From the IMG/VR virus record IMGVR_UViG_3300024054_000172, positions 1-37,013 of that record: a DNA stretch of 37,013 nucleotides, one strand, 5' to 3'. This document shows, piece after piece, positions 22,244 to 31,725 of this stretch (positions are counted from its first letter, which is position 1; each line of letters opens with the position of its first letter). This stretch comes from a virus. The notes under the pieces are model-generated. The model ran no database searches and had not been told where the DNA came from. It was given only the letters and a program-made list of their open reading frames with translations. Position numbers and translations under genes: made by a program.

Positions 22244-22954
22244 ATGGCAGAGGCAGCTGCTGATTTTGACGGAAGCGCATCGAATATTTCTTTTACGAAT
22301 GTTGTTACTGGAAGCGGGGCGATTTCGATAGCGGTTTGGGCAAACCTCGACTCGGTCGCCGATAATAAGCCTTTTGTTGAAGTCGGTAATATCCATCTTG
22401 GAATTTATAACGATGGAAGTGTGATTGGTCCAAATTTCCACGTTCCAGGATCCTTCCAAATAAGGGCGAACGATACCAGCACAAACATCTCAACTGGATC
22501 ATACTTTTTTATCGTTGTTACTCACGCCGGAGGTCAAGTCAATACAACCAATACCGCACTGTATGTCAACGCGACTGCTTGTGTTTTAGGCGGGAACGCC
22601 GGAACCCCGACAATTGATAGCTCAGGGTTAATTGGAAAAAGAACCAGTGGGCCTACTTATGCCGATGGTAGGATAACGCACGTCATGCTTTGGAACGACC
22701 AACTAACTTCTTCGGAAGTCACGGCATTATACAATTCAGGAACCGTGCTTTATCCTACGGCAAATTCAGGAAATTACGCTTCCGCGGCTAATCTCCAACA
22801 TTATTTCAAATGCAACGAAGGATCAGGCACGACGATTGATGATACCCAGCAAGTCGCGAACGGCACTTTTAATAATGGTTCTTGGCTAGCTGGAGGTGGC
22901 CCGCCGATTCCTATCGTGGGTGTTCCAAAGATGATGCTCATGGGGATTGGTTAA
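22244..22954 (+). CDS. LamG/concanavalin A-like lectin domain protein
   Basis: A 236-residue protein composed mainly of one LamG-type jelly roll (about residues 5-165): AAADFDGSASNISF, AISIAVWANL, YFFIVVTHAGG, TALYVNATACVLGG and GRITHVMLWNDQLTSSEVTALYNSG. The last is the usual closing 'VRIYNRALSxxEIxxLY' element. The C-terminal part ends in Gly/Pro-rich sequence. Such domains bind glycans. Next to the large tail protein, it is probably a tail-attached receptor-binding component. Confidence 0.78.
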   Translation: MAEAAADFDGSASNISFTNVVTGSGAISIAVWANLDSVADNKPFVEVGNIHLGIYNDGSVIGPNFHVPGSFQIRANDTSTNISTGSYFFIVVTHAGGQVNTTNTALYVNATACVLGGNAGTPTIDSSGLIGKRTSGPTYADGRITHVMLWNDQLTSSEVTALYNSGTVLYPTANSGNYASAANLQHYFKCNEGSGTTIDDTQQVANGTFNNGSWLAGGGPPIPIVGVPKMMLMGIG

Positions 22955-25900
22955 ATGAAAGTAGATGTAATACAAACGAGTTTTAGCGGCGGTGAATTTG
23001 GGCCGTCGCTTTACGGCAGAACGGATATCGCGCAATACGCAAATGCCTGTGAGATCGTTCAAAACATGCTCCCACGTTCCTATGGCCCGGCAATATCTAT
23101 GCCAGGGACTCGTTACGTCGCAACCGCCAGCGATTCCACCCTTAGGACTCGTCTTATAAAATTCGTCTTCAATCGTTCCGATGCTTACGTGATTGAAATG
23201 GGCGACCTTTATATGAGGTTTTATACAAATAGAGGCCAAGTTATAACTCCATCCGGGACTGAGGACTTATCGGCTTTCGGCTCTAATGTAAAAGCACATT
23301 GGAAGTGCAATGACAATACCAATTCAACGACTGTCCTTGACGCCCAAACTACACATAACGGCAGCACTTCGACGATCACTCAATCACTGAGCACGACGGC
23401 GATTGTCAGCACCGGATTTCAACTTAATGGGATATATCATGTCTCGGTAACTGATCATGCAAATTTCACGAGGACAGCCGCCTCCCAACCAATGACCATC
23501 GTCGGATGGGCGTATTATTCAAATAATGGATCAACCCAAGCGATTGTCTCAAAATCCGGCGAATATGAGTTTTCTATTAATTCATCAGACCAACTTTCAT
23601 TTATCGTGAGTTCAGGAACAGCCGATACTAAACTCCTCATTCACGCAGATGGAGCGGATGGATCAACATCTTTTACGGATTCGTCTGCATCAGGACATAC
23701 TATAACGGCCAATGGGAATGCTCAGGTCGACACGGATCAAAAAGAATTTGGAACTGGGTCGCTTCTATGCGATGGAACCGGAGACTACCTTTCGATACCC
23801 GACCATGCAGATTGGGATTTTGGAACAGGCGATTTCACGATTGATTTTTGGGTTAGGTTCAACACTCTAAATCCTACCCAACCTACTATGATCGATATCG
23901 GTGGAACCGCTGCCGGCGTTGCCATCACGTACACAGCCAATCAGCTTTATACTTACGTCGCTGGAAGCGTGATCACTTACAGCTGGACGCCCGTTATCAA
24001 TAATTGGTATCACGTCGCCTATGTGCGCTCATCAGGAACCATCTATGCATTCATCAACGGGACGCAGATAGGGACTACTGCAAATAGCAACGACGTACAA
24101 ACAAGCCAGGGCATTAGGATCGGGTCACATTTTGGGGGTTTAAGTGACTTCGATGGCTGGATGGATGAGATTCGCATTGTAAAAGGAAGCGCTGTTTGGA
24201 CAAGTAACTTCAGTGTTCCTAGCGAACCACATCAGACAAGCGCTTCAAATACATGGCAAGCAAACGATGAAATCACAACAGGATGGCATCTCTTCGCAGT
24301 TGTATTTAAGGGTGACGGCACCGCATCCGGTCATTGCAAAATTTATATCGACGGAGTTTCAAAAAATCTGACTTTTACTCCTGACACAAGTTTCGTAAGG
24401 ATGAGTGATACCACTTCTCTTTTCAGGATAGGGGCAACATCGGCCGCAGGAGCCAAAAACTGGAAAAATAAAGTAGACAATATAGCATTTATTCATTCGG
24501 AACTGACCGCAACTCAAATCGCTTCTTTATACAGCACGGCCGCTTATCAACTTACAACCGTATTTACGCAAAATGAGGTTTTCGACGTTCACTACGTCCA
24601 ACTGAACGACATTATATGGCTTGCTCATCCAAGTCACCCGCCTCAAAAATTAATCAGGACATCAGCGAACGAATGGGCAATTTCAAATCTCTCTTATATC
24701 GGAGGCCCATTCCTTGACTCAAACACGGACACGTCAACGACTCTTTTTGTATCCGCTACGCAAGGGACGATAAATATTACAGCTGCAACAGGTAAAAATG
24801 TTTTCACGCTGTCAGGCAGTACGCTTGGACACCACAATGCTTATTTTTCTATAGGGCCTTTGACAGCCGAAACAAACGCGACCACCGGGCTTAGGGAAGT
24901 GGCCTATGTCAAGATCACCAACGTTATCAACAGCTATACAGCCACAGGTACCGTCATAAAGAATTTGAATGTTGATATATCTACCTCAACTTCAACCTGG
25001 GCTGAGGGAGCATGGAGCGCCGTCAGAGGATACCCAGCTAGGGTTACTTTACATGATTTTCGTCTCTGGTTTGCCAGAACCAATTATGAGCCGCAAAAAG
25101 AATGGGCATCAAAGATTTTTAAATACGAAGACTACGCGCTCGATACAGAAGCTGATGATGACTCCTTGAATCTTCCGTTGAGTTCCACAGAATCCAATGA
25201 GATTCAATGGCTTGCTTCGGCGAATAATTTATTGGCCGGCACGTTTGGTGGCGTATTTGTCACAAGCTCAGGCGGTGACGACGTCGCGATAACCCCGGAT
25301 AATGCCCACGTAAGTGAGGAGGTAGGATACGGATCCGCCTCTATCATGCCACGAAGAATAGGCCATTTTGTTTATTACCTTCAGAGATTCGCTAAAAAAC
25401 TGAGGGAAATGTTTTACTTTTTTGATCTGAATACCTACAAGGCGGTAGACAGGACAATTCTTGCGCCACATATTCTTGGCGACGGCATCATGGACATGGA
25501 CGTTCAGCAAAACCCGGAGAGCATCGTCTATTGCGTCCTTACAAGCGGGACCCTTGCCACGATGACAAGAGAGGTCGATCAAGAGGTAACGGCCTGGGCT
25601 ACACACACGACGAGCGGGACTTATACCTCAATAGCAGTCATTCCGTCTCAATCGGCAAATTATGACGAAGCATGGGTAATCGTCGAGCGATGGGTCAATG
25701 GTACTCAGAGAAAATATATCGAATATTTCGAGAATATTGAAGTGCCGGCAAGACAAGATAAATGTTTGTATCTTCATTCGGCACTCAGCTTCGACGCCTA
25801 TGAGGCGACAAGCACGTCTGCTGTAACCATTTCGCTCTCCGCTTCGTCCGGGTCTGTCACGCTTACTTCTTCAAGCGCCTATTTTATCAATGCGCATGTA

Positions 25901-26527
25901 AACAGAAAAATTAGGGCGATTAACGCGGCTGGAACAACCGTCGGTGAAGGCACAATAACGGCCACATCCTCAACGACAAGCATCACTCTAAGCATCACAA
26001 CGACTTTTAACGCTCTTTCCTACGTAGGTGGTCTTTGGGGCATGTCGGTACGAAGTGTATACAGAATTGATCATCTTGAGGCGAAAACCGTTGGGATACT
26101 GGCAGACGGCCTCGTGGATTCACTTACAAGAACCGTGGCCTCAGGTACCGTAACTTTGACGACGACAGCCTTTGTTATTCACGTCGGGCTTTCTTACGAC
26201 CAGATTATTCAAACGCTTCCAAAGGAGGCTGCCGCTCAAAGGGGAACGGCCCAAGGAAAATGGCAAAGGTTCAGTGACATCGCCTTTAAAGTTAATCGCT
26301 CCACACAGAATTTTAAATACGGCCCGGATTCTGGAAATCTGGACGACATCAATTTAGCTTTCACGCCAACAATAACGACTCTTTATACGGGCATCATTCC
26401 GACGATAGGCACGCTTGCTATGCGAGGGGGGTATTTCCGCGGTGCAAAGATTTATATCAAAAACTCCAATCCGCTTCCTCTTGAGATTTTGAGCATCATG
26501 GGGGCATTGGACACAAATGAGAAGTGA
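22955..26527 (+). CDS. Large tail nozzle/stabilisation protein with nested LamG insertions
   Basis: A 1190-residue protein. Residues 1-97 (FSGGEFGPSLYGRTDIAQYA, PGTRYVATA, LIKFVFNRSDAYVIEMGDLYMRFY) and 530 onward (YQLTTVFTQNEVFDVHYVQL, WLAHPSHPPQKLIR, GPFLDSN) match the two sides of the podovirus stabilisation/tail tubular B-like family. Between them lies inserted LamG material. One LamG begins at about 112 (HWKCNDN, MTIVGWAYYSNNG, YEFSINSSDQLSFIV), breaks at about 223, and resumes at about 429 (TGWHLFAVVFKGDG, CKIYIDGVSK, KVDNIAFIHSELTATQIASLY). A second complete LamG (KLLIHADGADGSTSF to SNFSVPSEPH) occupies the gap. The C terminus has another Ser/Thr-rich beta stretch (STSAVTISLS). Probably the tail tip component facing host glycans. 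Confidence 0.84.
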   Translation: MKVDVIQTSFSGGEFGPSLYGRTDIAQYANACEIVQNMLPRSYGPAISMPGTRYVATASDSTLRTRLIKFVFNRSDAYVIEMGDLYMRFYTNRGQVITPSGTEDLSAFGSNVKAHWKCNDNTNSTTVLDAQTTHNGSTSTITQSLSTTAIVSTGFQLNGIYHVSVTDHANFTRTAASQPMTIVGWAYYSNNGSTQAIVSKSGEYEFSINSSDQLSFIVSSGTADTKLLIHADGADGSTSFTDSSASGHTITANGNAQVDTDQKEFGTGSLLCDGTGDYLSIPDHADWDFGTGDFTIDFWVRFNTLNPTQPTMIDIGGTAAGVAITYTANQLYTYVAGSVITYSWTPVINNWYHVAYVRSSGTIYAFINGTQIGTTANSNDVQTSQGIRIGSHFGGLSDFDGWMDEIRIVKGSAVWTSNFSVPSEPHQTSASNTWQANDEITTGWHLFAVVFKGDGTASGHCKIYIDGVSKNLTFTPDTSFVRMSDTTSLFRIGATSAAGAKNWKNKVDNIAFIHSELTATQIASLYSTAAYQLTTVFTQNEVFDVHYVQLNDIIWLAHPSHPPQKLIRTSANEWAISNLSYIGGPFLDSNTDTSTTLFVSATQGTINITAATGKNVFTLSGSTLGHHNAYFSIGPLTAETNATTGLREVAYVKITNVINSYTATGTVIKNLNVDISTSTSTWAEGAWSAVRGYPARVTLHDFRLWFARTNYEPQKEWASKIFKYEDYALDTEADDDSLNLPLSSTESNEIQWLASANNLLAGTFGGVFVTSSGGDDVAITPDNAHVSEEVGYGSASIMPRRIGHFVYYLQRFAKKLREMFYFFDLNTYKAVDRTILAPHILGDGIMDMDVQQNPESIVYCVLTSGTLATMTREVDQEVTAWATHTTSGTYTSIAVIPSQSANYDEAWVIVERWVNGTQRKYIEYFENIEVPARQDKCLYLHSALSFDAYEATSTSAVTISLSASSGSVTLTSSSAYFINAHVNRKIRAINAAGTTVGEGTITATSSTTSITLSITTTFNALSYVGGLWGMSVRSVYRIDHLEAKTVGILADGLVDSLTRTVASGTVTLTTTAFVIHVGLSYDQIIQTLPKEAAAQRGTAQGKWQRFSDIAFKVNRSTQNFKYGPDSGNLDDINLAFTPTITTLYTGIIPTIGTLAMRGGYFRGAKIYIKNSNPLPLEILSIMGALDTNEK

Positions 26528-26534
26528 GGAATAA

Positions 26535-27035
26535 ATGGCGTTAACGACGGCATCTGCGCTTCTCCTAGCTGGTGGAGCTTTCTCCGCGACCAGTCAAATA
26601 ATGGGTGCCCAGCAACAGGCCAAGGCCATCAAACAACAGGCCGAGTTTAACGCCCAGGTCTATGACCAGCAGGCGGCTATTATCCAGGAAAAGAAGAAAA
26701 TCCAGGATGTCCAGTTTGCCAGAGAGGCAGCCCGGGCCCGCGGATCCATAATCGCAAGGACGGCCGGCAAGGGGCTTTTGCTCTCAGGATCCCCAGCCGC
26801 CATCTTGGCAGATACGGAAAGCCAGATGCTTTTTGATAAGGCGATAGCCGATTACAACCTTGAGATCGATAGAAACTATGCCCTTTCCGGTGCGGGCTAT
26901 TACAGGCGTTCAGGGGCTATTCAGTCTCGGCTTGCGAGGTTTCAAGGGTATACAGGGGCCTTCTCAACGATTTTGAACACGGGGGCGAATATGGCGATGA
27001 TGAATTATTTACCGAAAAGAGCTGGGAAACTCTAA
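26535..27035 (+). CDS. Internal virion / ejection protein (gp14-like)
   Basis: A 166-residue alanine- and glutamine-rich helical protein: ALTTASALLLAGGAFSATSQ (hydrophobic N terminus), then AKAIKQQAEFNAQVYDQQAA, GSIIARTAGKGLLLSGSPAA and NYALSGAGYYRRSGAIQSRL. This layout is that of short podovirus internal virion proteins in the T7 gp14 position, which leave the head first and help build a channel across the host envelope. GAGGA precedes the ATG. TAATG overlap with the next gene. Confidence 0.75.
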   Translation: MALTTASALLLAGGAFSATSQIMGAQQQAKAIKQQAEFNAQVYDQQAAIIQEKKKIQDVQFAREAARARGSIIARTAGKGLLLSGSPAAILADTESQMLFDKAIADYNLEIDRNYALSGAGYYRRSGAIQSRLARFQGYTGAFSTILNTGANMAMMNYLPKRAGKL

Positions 27036-28423
27036 TGCCAGAATTTCCTAGGTACAGTTCAAAGGGTCAAATAAATTCTCAACAGCCGTCTTTCCTTGCT
27101 CCGGAAGACAGGACCGGGGAGGTTATCGCCGAGGCCGGGGCGAACGTTGGGAAAACCGTGCAGGAAATTGGTGTTAAGTGGAATGAGAGCGTCTCAAGGA
27201 TGCAGAAGGCCACTTACGAATCGAATAGAGAAATTGCGGTCGCACAAGCCGTTTCAAAATACCAAGATGATCCAAATTTCAGTACCCCGGATGCTCTGAA
27301 TAAGGCATACCGTGAAATTGATGAGGCGATAAAAGTTAAAGGCGACGGTTTTTCAGACAAAGGCGTTGAAGCCTTGGCGATGATTGAATCCAAAAAAGAC
27401 GCCGAGATAGCCAAGATTCAATTAAAAAATCTTTGGAAAAAAAATCAGATCGCAAATACACAAACGGCTGTAATGAGACGCCTTGATCTAGCCGCCTCAA
27501 AAGGAGATGCAGAAAAAATAAGTTTAGTCATGCGGGAATACGGAGATTCTATTTTCGGCGATAAAAACGCTTATGAACTTGAAAGAAAATACATCAAACA
27601 AGCAAAATATAATTCTTTCTTGAGTGATCTAAACTCGAATCCATCAGAAACACAAAATAAAATTTCTAAGAACGACTATCAATTCGATATTGCAGAGCTA
27701 GAAAAAGCAAAGAATATTTACGCCTCAGAATCAAAAAAAATCCAAGCCATCAATGAAAACGATATGCTTGGTGCGTATTTAAATGGTAGTCCTCCTTCTG
27801 AGATTGAGATTAAACAAGCCATGAAAGAAGGCAAGGTGGACGCAAAGTTTGCGGAGAGCATGATTCATAAAATAAATGACCCGAAGCCTGATAAATTGAG
27901 TCAGGATGTGGCGTATATAGATTTTCAAAAAAGAGACGCTGATTTACTTAGCAAAGGTGATAAGGCTACAACTGAAGAAATTCTTACACTTATGTCAGAT
28001 GCAATGCAAGCTCATTCTAAAGGTCTGTTAGATAAATCGGACGTACAAAGGATTCTTTGGAACAAAGATCGTAATGAGGTTATGAAGCAGAGATTTGAAG
28101 AACTAGCTCAGGGTGTATTATCCAAAACACAGCCGAAAAACTGGCTAGAACATCTCAGCTTTTGGTCTGACGAATACGCAGAAAAAAAGCCTGAAATCAA
28201 AGCTAGGATGTACCGAAAACTGATTGACGGTATTTCTCAAGGACAAGATGGCTACGTTCTCATGAAAAACATTATTGACGATGAAATTGATATCCAAATG
28301 GCCGAGAATATCAAGAAACCAGATCGTCAGTACGCCGTGAACCCTGATACAAGACAAAGGGCTTATTCGGATGATGGCGGAGCCACTTGGTACGACGAAA
28401 AAACCGGGAAGGAAATTAAATAA
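27035..28423 (+). CDS. Internal virion protein, helical (gp15-like position)
   Basis: A 462-residue, Lys/Glu/Asp-rich helical protein with long coiled-coil-like stretches (for example AEAGANVGKTVQEIGVKWNE and KKDAEIAKIQLKNLWKKNQI). Base composition looks more A-rich than in its neighbours. No catalytic motif is recognised. The position between the gp14-like and the large membrane-active protein suggests an inner-core/ejection component. The C-terminal 40 residues (YAVNPDTRQRAYSDDGGATW) are polar and may be a protein-protein contact. Confidence 0.65.
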   Translation: MPEFPRYSSKGQINSQQPSFLAPEDRTGEVIAEAGANVGKTVQEIGVKWNESVSRMQKATYESNREIAVAQAVSKYQDDPNFSTPDALNKAYREIDEAIKVKGDGFSDKGVEALAMIESKKDAEIAKIQLKNLWKKNQIANTQTAVMRRLDLAASKGDAEKISLVMREYGDSIFGDKNAYELERKYIKQAKYNSFLSDLNSNPSETQNKISKNDYQFDIAELEKAKNIYASESKKIQAINENDMLGAYLNGSPPSEIEIKQAMKEGKVDAKFAESMIHKINDPKPDKLSQDVAYIDFQKRDADLLSKGDKATTEEILTLMSDAMQAHSKGLLDKSDVQRILWNKDRNEVMKQRFEELAQGVLSKTQPKNWLEHLSFWSDEYAEKKPEIKARMYRKLIDGISQGQDGYVLMKNIIDDEIDIQMAENIKKPDRQYAVNPDTRQRAYSDDGGATWYDEKTGKEIK

Positions 28424-31197
28424 TGCCACTTCCAGCCGGTTTCGTAGACGAGGATGTTATGAATTTAGAGGCCAAGACAGTCGATCCTAATCTTCCACAA
28501 GGTTTTTTAAGTGAGGGGGAAGTTATCCCAGAAATTAGGCAAGCTCCAGAGAGAGGTATTTTAGACAGAGTAAAAACTTTTTTCAGGGATGATGAAAAGC
28601 ACATTGCCCGCGCCGCCAACATCTATGCTCTTTCGGAAGTAACAGGTTTACCATTGAATGAGGTAAATAAAAACTACGACATTTTGCGCCGATCAACAGA
28701 CGTCATCGGTATCGAGTCAGAGCCAGAGGAAAGAGAAGTCCTACAAGCTTTAATGCTTCCAGGGGTAATCGCTAGTGCCATTGTAAATCCTATAGGTACA
28801 GCCGCAGGCGTCATAGCTTTTGGTGCTCTTGATAAAGCAATACCTACCGAAAAATTCATCGCCAAGATGGAAGAGGAAGGCGTGGATGATGCCGCTATAG
28901 CTACTGTCGAGTTTGCTGATTTCGCAGGAAAAGCCCTGATCGCCGGAGGGGTTTTTAAGAAAACCAAAAGCATTCCAGAGACATTTATGAAACGAAAGAT
29001 TGTTGAATACAAACTCCCTGAGCAATTAACTCTCACACCTGAACAGGTTAGAGATATTTACAAAACAGGAGAATTGACCACGCCTGAGCAAAAATCTCTG
29101 TGGGCGGCTTTGGAGTTAAACAGTTTTGACCGCCGGGCAGCTCTTGATCATGGAATCACAATCAACATCCCATCCGAAAAAATTGTCCGTATTGTCGATA
29201 ATCCACTTTGGGCGAAGGTCAAAAATATGTTTGGCTTGCCAGAAGAAGGAGTAACCGTTGAAGCAACTAAAGCTGGGCAACCAAAAAAATCTCCAGCTGG
29301 TCTTTTGGAAAATCCACCAAACATAATCACTTTATATCATGCCACAATAGGAAAAAATCTAAGTTCTATCCAATCAACGGGGTTGAAACAAAATATTAGG
29401 GTTCCATCTTCAAAATGGTTTCATCTCACCGATTCATTTGAAGGTGCTCAACAATATGCTACTGGGGATAACGCAAAGATTTTAAAAATAAGCATTCCGA
29501 AGGAGGATATTCATAAATATCTCTGGCCTGGGCAGTTATCAAGTTCATTTGGTACTCAATATGCAATTAAGGAAACTATCCCGCCCAAGTATATTTCTGA
29601 AATAGGTCAATCAGAACAAATCAATACCGATCCAGTCAAAAAACTCATAGGCGCTCTTAAAGAAGCCAAAGACGTTCGTTCCAAGCAAGAAACCTTACAC
29701 GCTGAGGGCCGGGCCAAGCAATTTGCAAAGATGAAAGGGGCTCAAGCCATGACCACAGGAGAGAAGGGCTTCTATGCAGAGCTCGGAGCTTTAAAAGGCG
29801 AGCTTCCAAAGGTTGAATTTGAAACTATCCGTGGAAAGATCGGTCAAGCGGATATTGATTCCCTTTTCAACATGATAAAAGAAAGCCCAAAGATCGGGGA
29901 ATGGGAAAAAATTAACGCGCGTACAGGACTCGCGAAAATGTTTGGTGCGGAGGGTGGTCGCGTTCCCACAGAGGGTGAACTATCCTTACTCAACGAAGTG
30001 TTTGGTCAGGAATTTACAAAATCTATTTTGGAAAAGAGGACACTATTCCAGAAGATGTACGATGTCGGAATAGAAATAGCCAACATTCCACGCTCTCTTA
30101 TGGCATCGTTTGATTTGTCAGCACCTGGACGTCAGGGGATATTCTTGATTGGTCGTCAAAAACAATTCTCACCAGCATTTAAAGAAATGTTCAAGCAGTT
30201 TAAAAGCGAATCAGCTTTTAGAAATATTCAAGACGCGATTATTACGCATCCAGATTATATGCTTTCTCGTGATAGTCGCCTTGCTTTGACAGACGTGGGG
30301 GTAATTTTAGGAAATAGGGAGGAACGGTTTTTATCCTCTTGGGCTGAGAAGATTCCATTTGTAGGAAAAGGTGTCAGAGCTTCAAACCGCGCCTACGTTG
30401 GATTCCTCAACAAATTGAGATTCGACACCTTTGTTGACATGCTAAACAAGGCGGAGATTCTTGGCTTGGATCCAAGGAAAGACAGGGATATATCGAAAGC
30501 GATAGCCGATTTTATCAATAATGCGACAGGACGTGGGACACTACCAAAATCTTTTGAAAGATCGGCTCTTATACTTAACTCATTATTTTTCTCGCCCAGG
30601 CTTCTTTTTTCAAGACTCAATCTCCTCAATCCAATTTCCTATATAAAGCAAGAACCTTTTGTCAGGAAAGAAGCTTTCAAGTCATTGTTTAGCTTCTTGG
30701 GACTTGGGTTATCGGTATTGACATTGGCAAAGCTCTCCGGCGCCGAAGTGGGTTCTGACCCAAGGAGTGCCAATTTTGGAAAGGTAAAAATGGGCAATAC
30801 CCGCTTTGATATGTGGGGAGGGTTTCAGCCCCTTGTAAGGGCAACCGCTCAGTTAATTACTGGTAAATACATCAGTTCGACCACAGGTAAGGAAATGACC
30901 CTTGGCGAGGGTTACAAGCCGATGACACGGCTTGATATTGTCCAAAGATTCCTTGAAGGAAAACTGGCCCCGATTCCCTCTTTCGTAATTACGCTCTTAA
31001 AACAACAAGACCAAGCTGGCGAACCTGTAAACGTTCTTAAAGAAATCGCAGAAAGGTTTGTCCCAATGGCGATGCAGGATATGTACGACCTATCCCAAGA
31101 AAACCCTGCTTTGATGCCAGCAGGTCTTTTGACTCTTTTTGGGATTGGCGTGCAGACTTATAAAGGGAAGGGCAGTAATCAAGGTTGGGGTTTTTAG
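28423..31197 (+). CDS. Large ejection/polyvalent virion protein with ADP-ribosyltransferase-like region
   Basis: A 924-residue protein. Residues 106-136 are hydrophobic (LQALMLPGVIASAIVNPIGT), and another hydrophobic segment lies near 745-770. The second half (SFDLSAPGRQGIFLIGRQKQ, then FKEMFKQFKSE) resembles phage polyvalent/ejection proteins delivered into the host. Residues about 303-395 form a separate block, TLYHATIGKNLSSIQSTGL, WFHLTDSFEGAQQYA, ILKISIPKEDIHKYL, like the NAD-binding H-x-T start, the (F/Y)HLT strand and following helix of ADP-ribosyltransferase/RNA phosphotransferase folds (H306 candidate). The last 30 residues end in a Gly-rich tail. It could be injected and modify a host target; the ART assignment is tentative. 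Confidence 0.7.
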   Translation: MPLPAGFVDEDVMNLEAKTVDPNLPQGFLSEGEVIPEIRQAPERGILDRVKTFFRDDEKHIARAANIYALSEVTGLPLNEVNKNYDILRRSTDVIGIESEPEEREVLQALMLPGVIASAIVNPIGTAAGVIAFGALDKAIPTEKFIAKMEEEGVDDAAIATVEFADFAGKALIAGGVFKKTKSIPETFMKRKIVEYKLPEQLTLTPEQVRDIYKTGELTTPEQKSLWAALELNSFDRRAALDHGITINIPSEKIVRIVDNPLWAKVKNMFGLPEEGVTVEATKAGQPKKSPAGLLENPPNIITLYHATIGKNLSSIQSTGLKQNIRVPSSKWFHLTDSFEGAQQYATGDNAKILKISIPKEDIHKYLWPGQLSSSFGTQYAIKETIPPKYISEIGQSEQINTDPVKKLIGALKEAKDVRSKQETLHAEGRAKQFAKMKGAQAMTTGEKGFYAELGALKGELPKVEFETIRGKIGQADIDSLFNMIKESPKIGEWEKINARTGLAKMFGAEGGRVPTEGELSLLNEVFGQEFTKSILEKRTLFQKMYDVGIEIANIPRSLMASFDLSAPGRQGIFLIGRQKQFSPAFKEMFKQFKSESAFRNIQDAIITHPDYMLSRDSRLALTDVGVILGNREERFLSSWAEKIPFVGKGVRASNRAYVGFLNKLRFDTFVDMLNKAEILGLDPRKDRDISKAIADFINNATGRGTLPKSFERSALILNSLFFSPRLLFSRLNLLNPISYIKQEPFVRKEAFKSLFSFLGLGLSVLTLAKLSGAEVGSDPRSANFGKVKMGNTRFDMWGGFQPLVRATAQLITGKYISSTTGKEMTLGEGYKPMTRLDIVQRFLEGKLAPIPSFVITLLKQQDQAGEPVNVLKEIAERFVPMAMQDMYDLSQENPALMPAGLLTLFGIGVQTYKGKGSNQGWGF

Positions 31198-31313
31198 AAT
31201 CCCCACCCAGATACTTTTGGCTGTTCAAAAATTTTTTTTACAGATGGGATAACAACTTGAAAACAAATCAACCCAAACAAAATGAGCGATGCCACGAATA
31301 ACCACTTTTTCAT
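31194..31313 (-). CDS. 39-residue single-span membrane protein
   Basis: Read on the minus strand, an ATG at 31313 starts 4 bases after the stop of the exported-protein gene. The product begins MKKWLFVASLILFGLICFQV (one membrane span) and ends in a short basic/polar tail. The frame is open further upstream, but that part overlaps the other gene and is rejected. It ends tail to tail with the large virion gene (4-bp overlap). Function unknown. Confidence 0.48.
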   Translation of the reverse strand: MKKWLFVASLILFGLICFQVVIPSVKKIFEQPKVSGWGF

Positions 31314-31317
31314 TAGC

Positions 31318-31509
31318 TCAATCGTTCCATCCAAGATAGTTGGCGTTGTTGTAGGGATTTCCATCGTTGGAGGTATCCCGATAATGGCTGGATACATAAG
31401 TTCCATTTTTACGGGTATACCCACCAATGCGCTTGATTTCGGCGTGGGCTGATTCAGAGAGGGCTATCAGAAATGCGGCAACAGACAAGACGAGAGCTAA
31501 TTTCTTCAT
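31318..31509 (-). CDS. Small exported protein with signal peptide
   Basis: A 63-residue minus-strand gene with a perfect AAGGAGG ribosome site and its own promoter. A clear Sec signal peptide (MKKLALVLSVAAFLIALSES followed by AHA, likely cut before E) leads to a mature part of about 40 residues, IKRIGGYTRKNGTYVSSHYR... with Asn/Tyr-rich end. Mature domains with the pattern GYxRKxGTYVxxHYR occur in many small secreted bacterial proteins of unknown function. Expression opposite to the virion operon suggests an independently expressed accessory (moron-like) gene that acts in the periplasm or envelope. Confidence 0.75.
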   Translation of the reverse strand: MKKLALVLSVAAFLIALSESAHAEIKRIGGYTRKNGTYVSSHYRDTSNDGNPYNNANYLGWND

Positions 31510-31546
31510 GGTGTCCTCCTTATAGGTTAGGGCATGAATTGAGGGG

Positions 31547-31577
31547 ATTATACCACCTCACCGGCATTTTTGGACAA
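31547..31577 (-). promoter_or_regulatory. Extended -10 promoter of the exported-protein gene
   Basis: On the minus strand a perfect TATAAT (31552-31547) is preceded by TGG (extended -10). The -35 region is weak: TTGTCC with 19-bp spacing, or GTCCAA with 17. The predicted start lies about 30 nt before the ATG at 31509. Confidence 0.6.
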
Positions 31578-31611
31578 CACATATTTAAGTGAATCTAAAC
31601 GGAGGTGAGTA

Positions 31612-31725
31612 ATGAAGATCAAGATCACAGAGGGTCTAAATGAAAACGGTGATGTTGTATTTTCGAGGGTTGAGATAGTACCAGAGAAATTAACTTTTAC
31701 TGAGAGAATAGTTGAAACTCCATAA
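31612..31725 (+). CDS. 37-residue hypothetical protein
   Basis: The ATG at 31612 has a strong GGAGGTGAG site a few bases upstream. The 37-residue product (MKIKITEGLNENGDVVFSRV...) is a short beta-rich polypeptide with no recognised domain. Its stop overlaps the next ATG (TAATG). It is transcribed away from the divergent minus-strand promoter. Confidence 0.5.
   Translation: MKIKITEGLNENGDVVFSRVEIVPEKLTFTERIVETP

Noticed and set aside
17895-22954. Diversity-generating retroelement (suggested by the BPP-1-like gene order)
   Set aside because: No reverse transcriptase gene and no template/variable repeat pair was seen.
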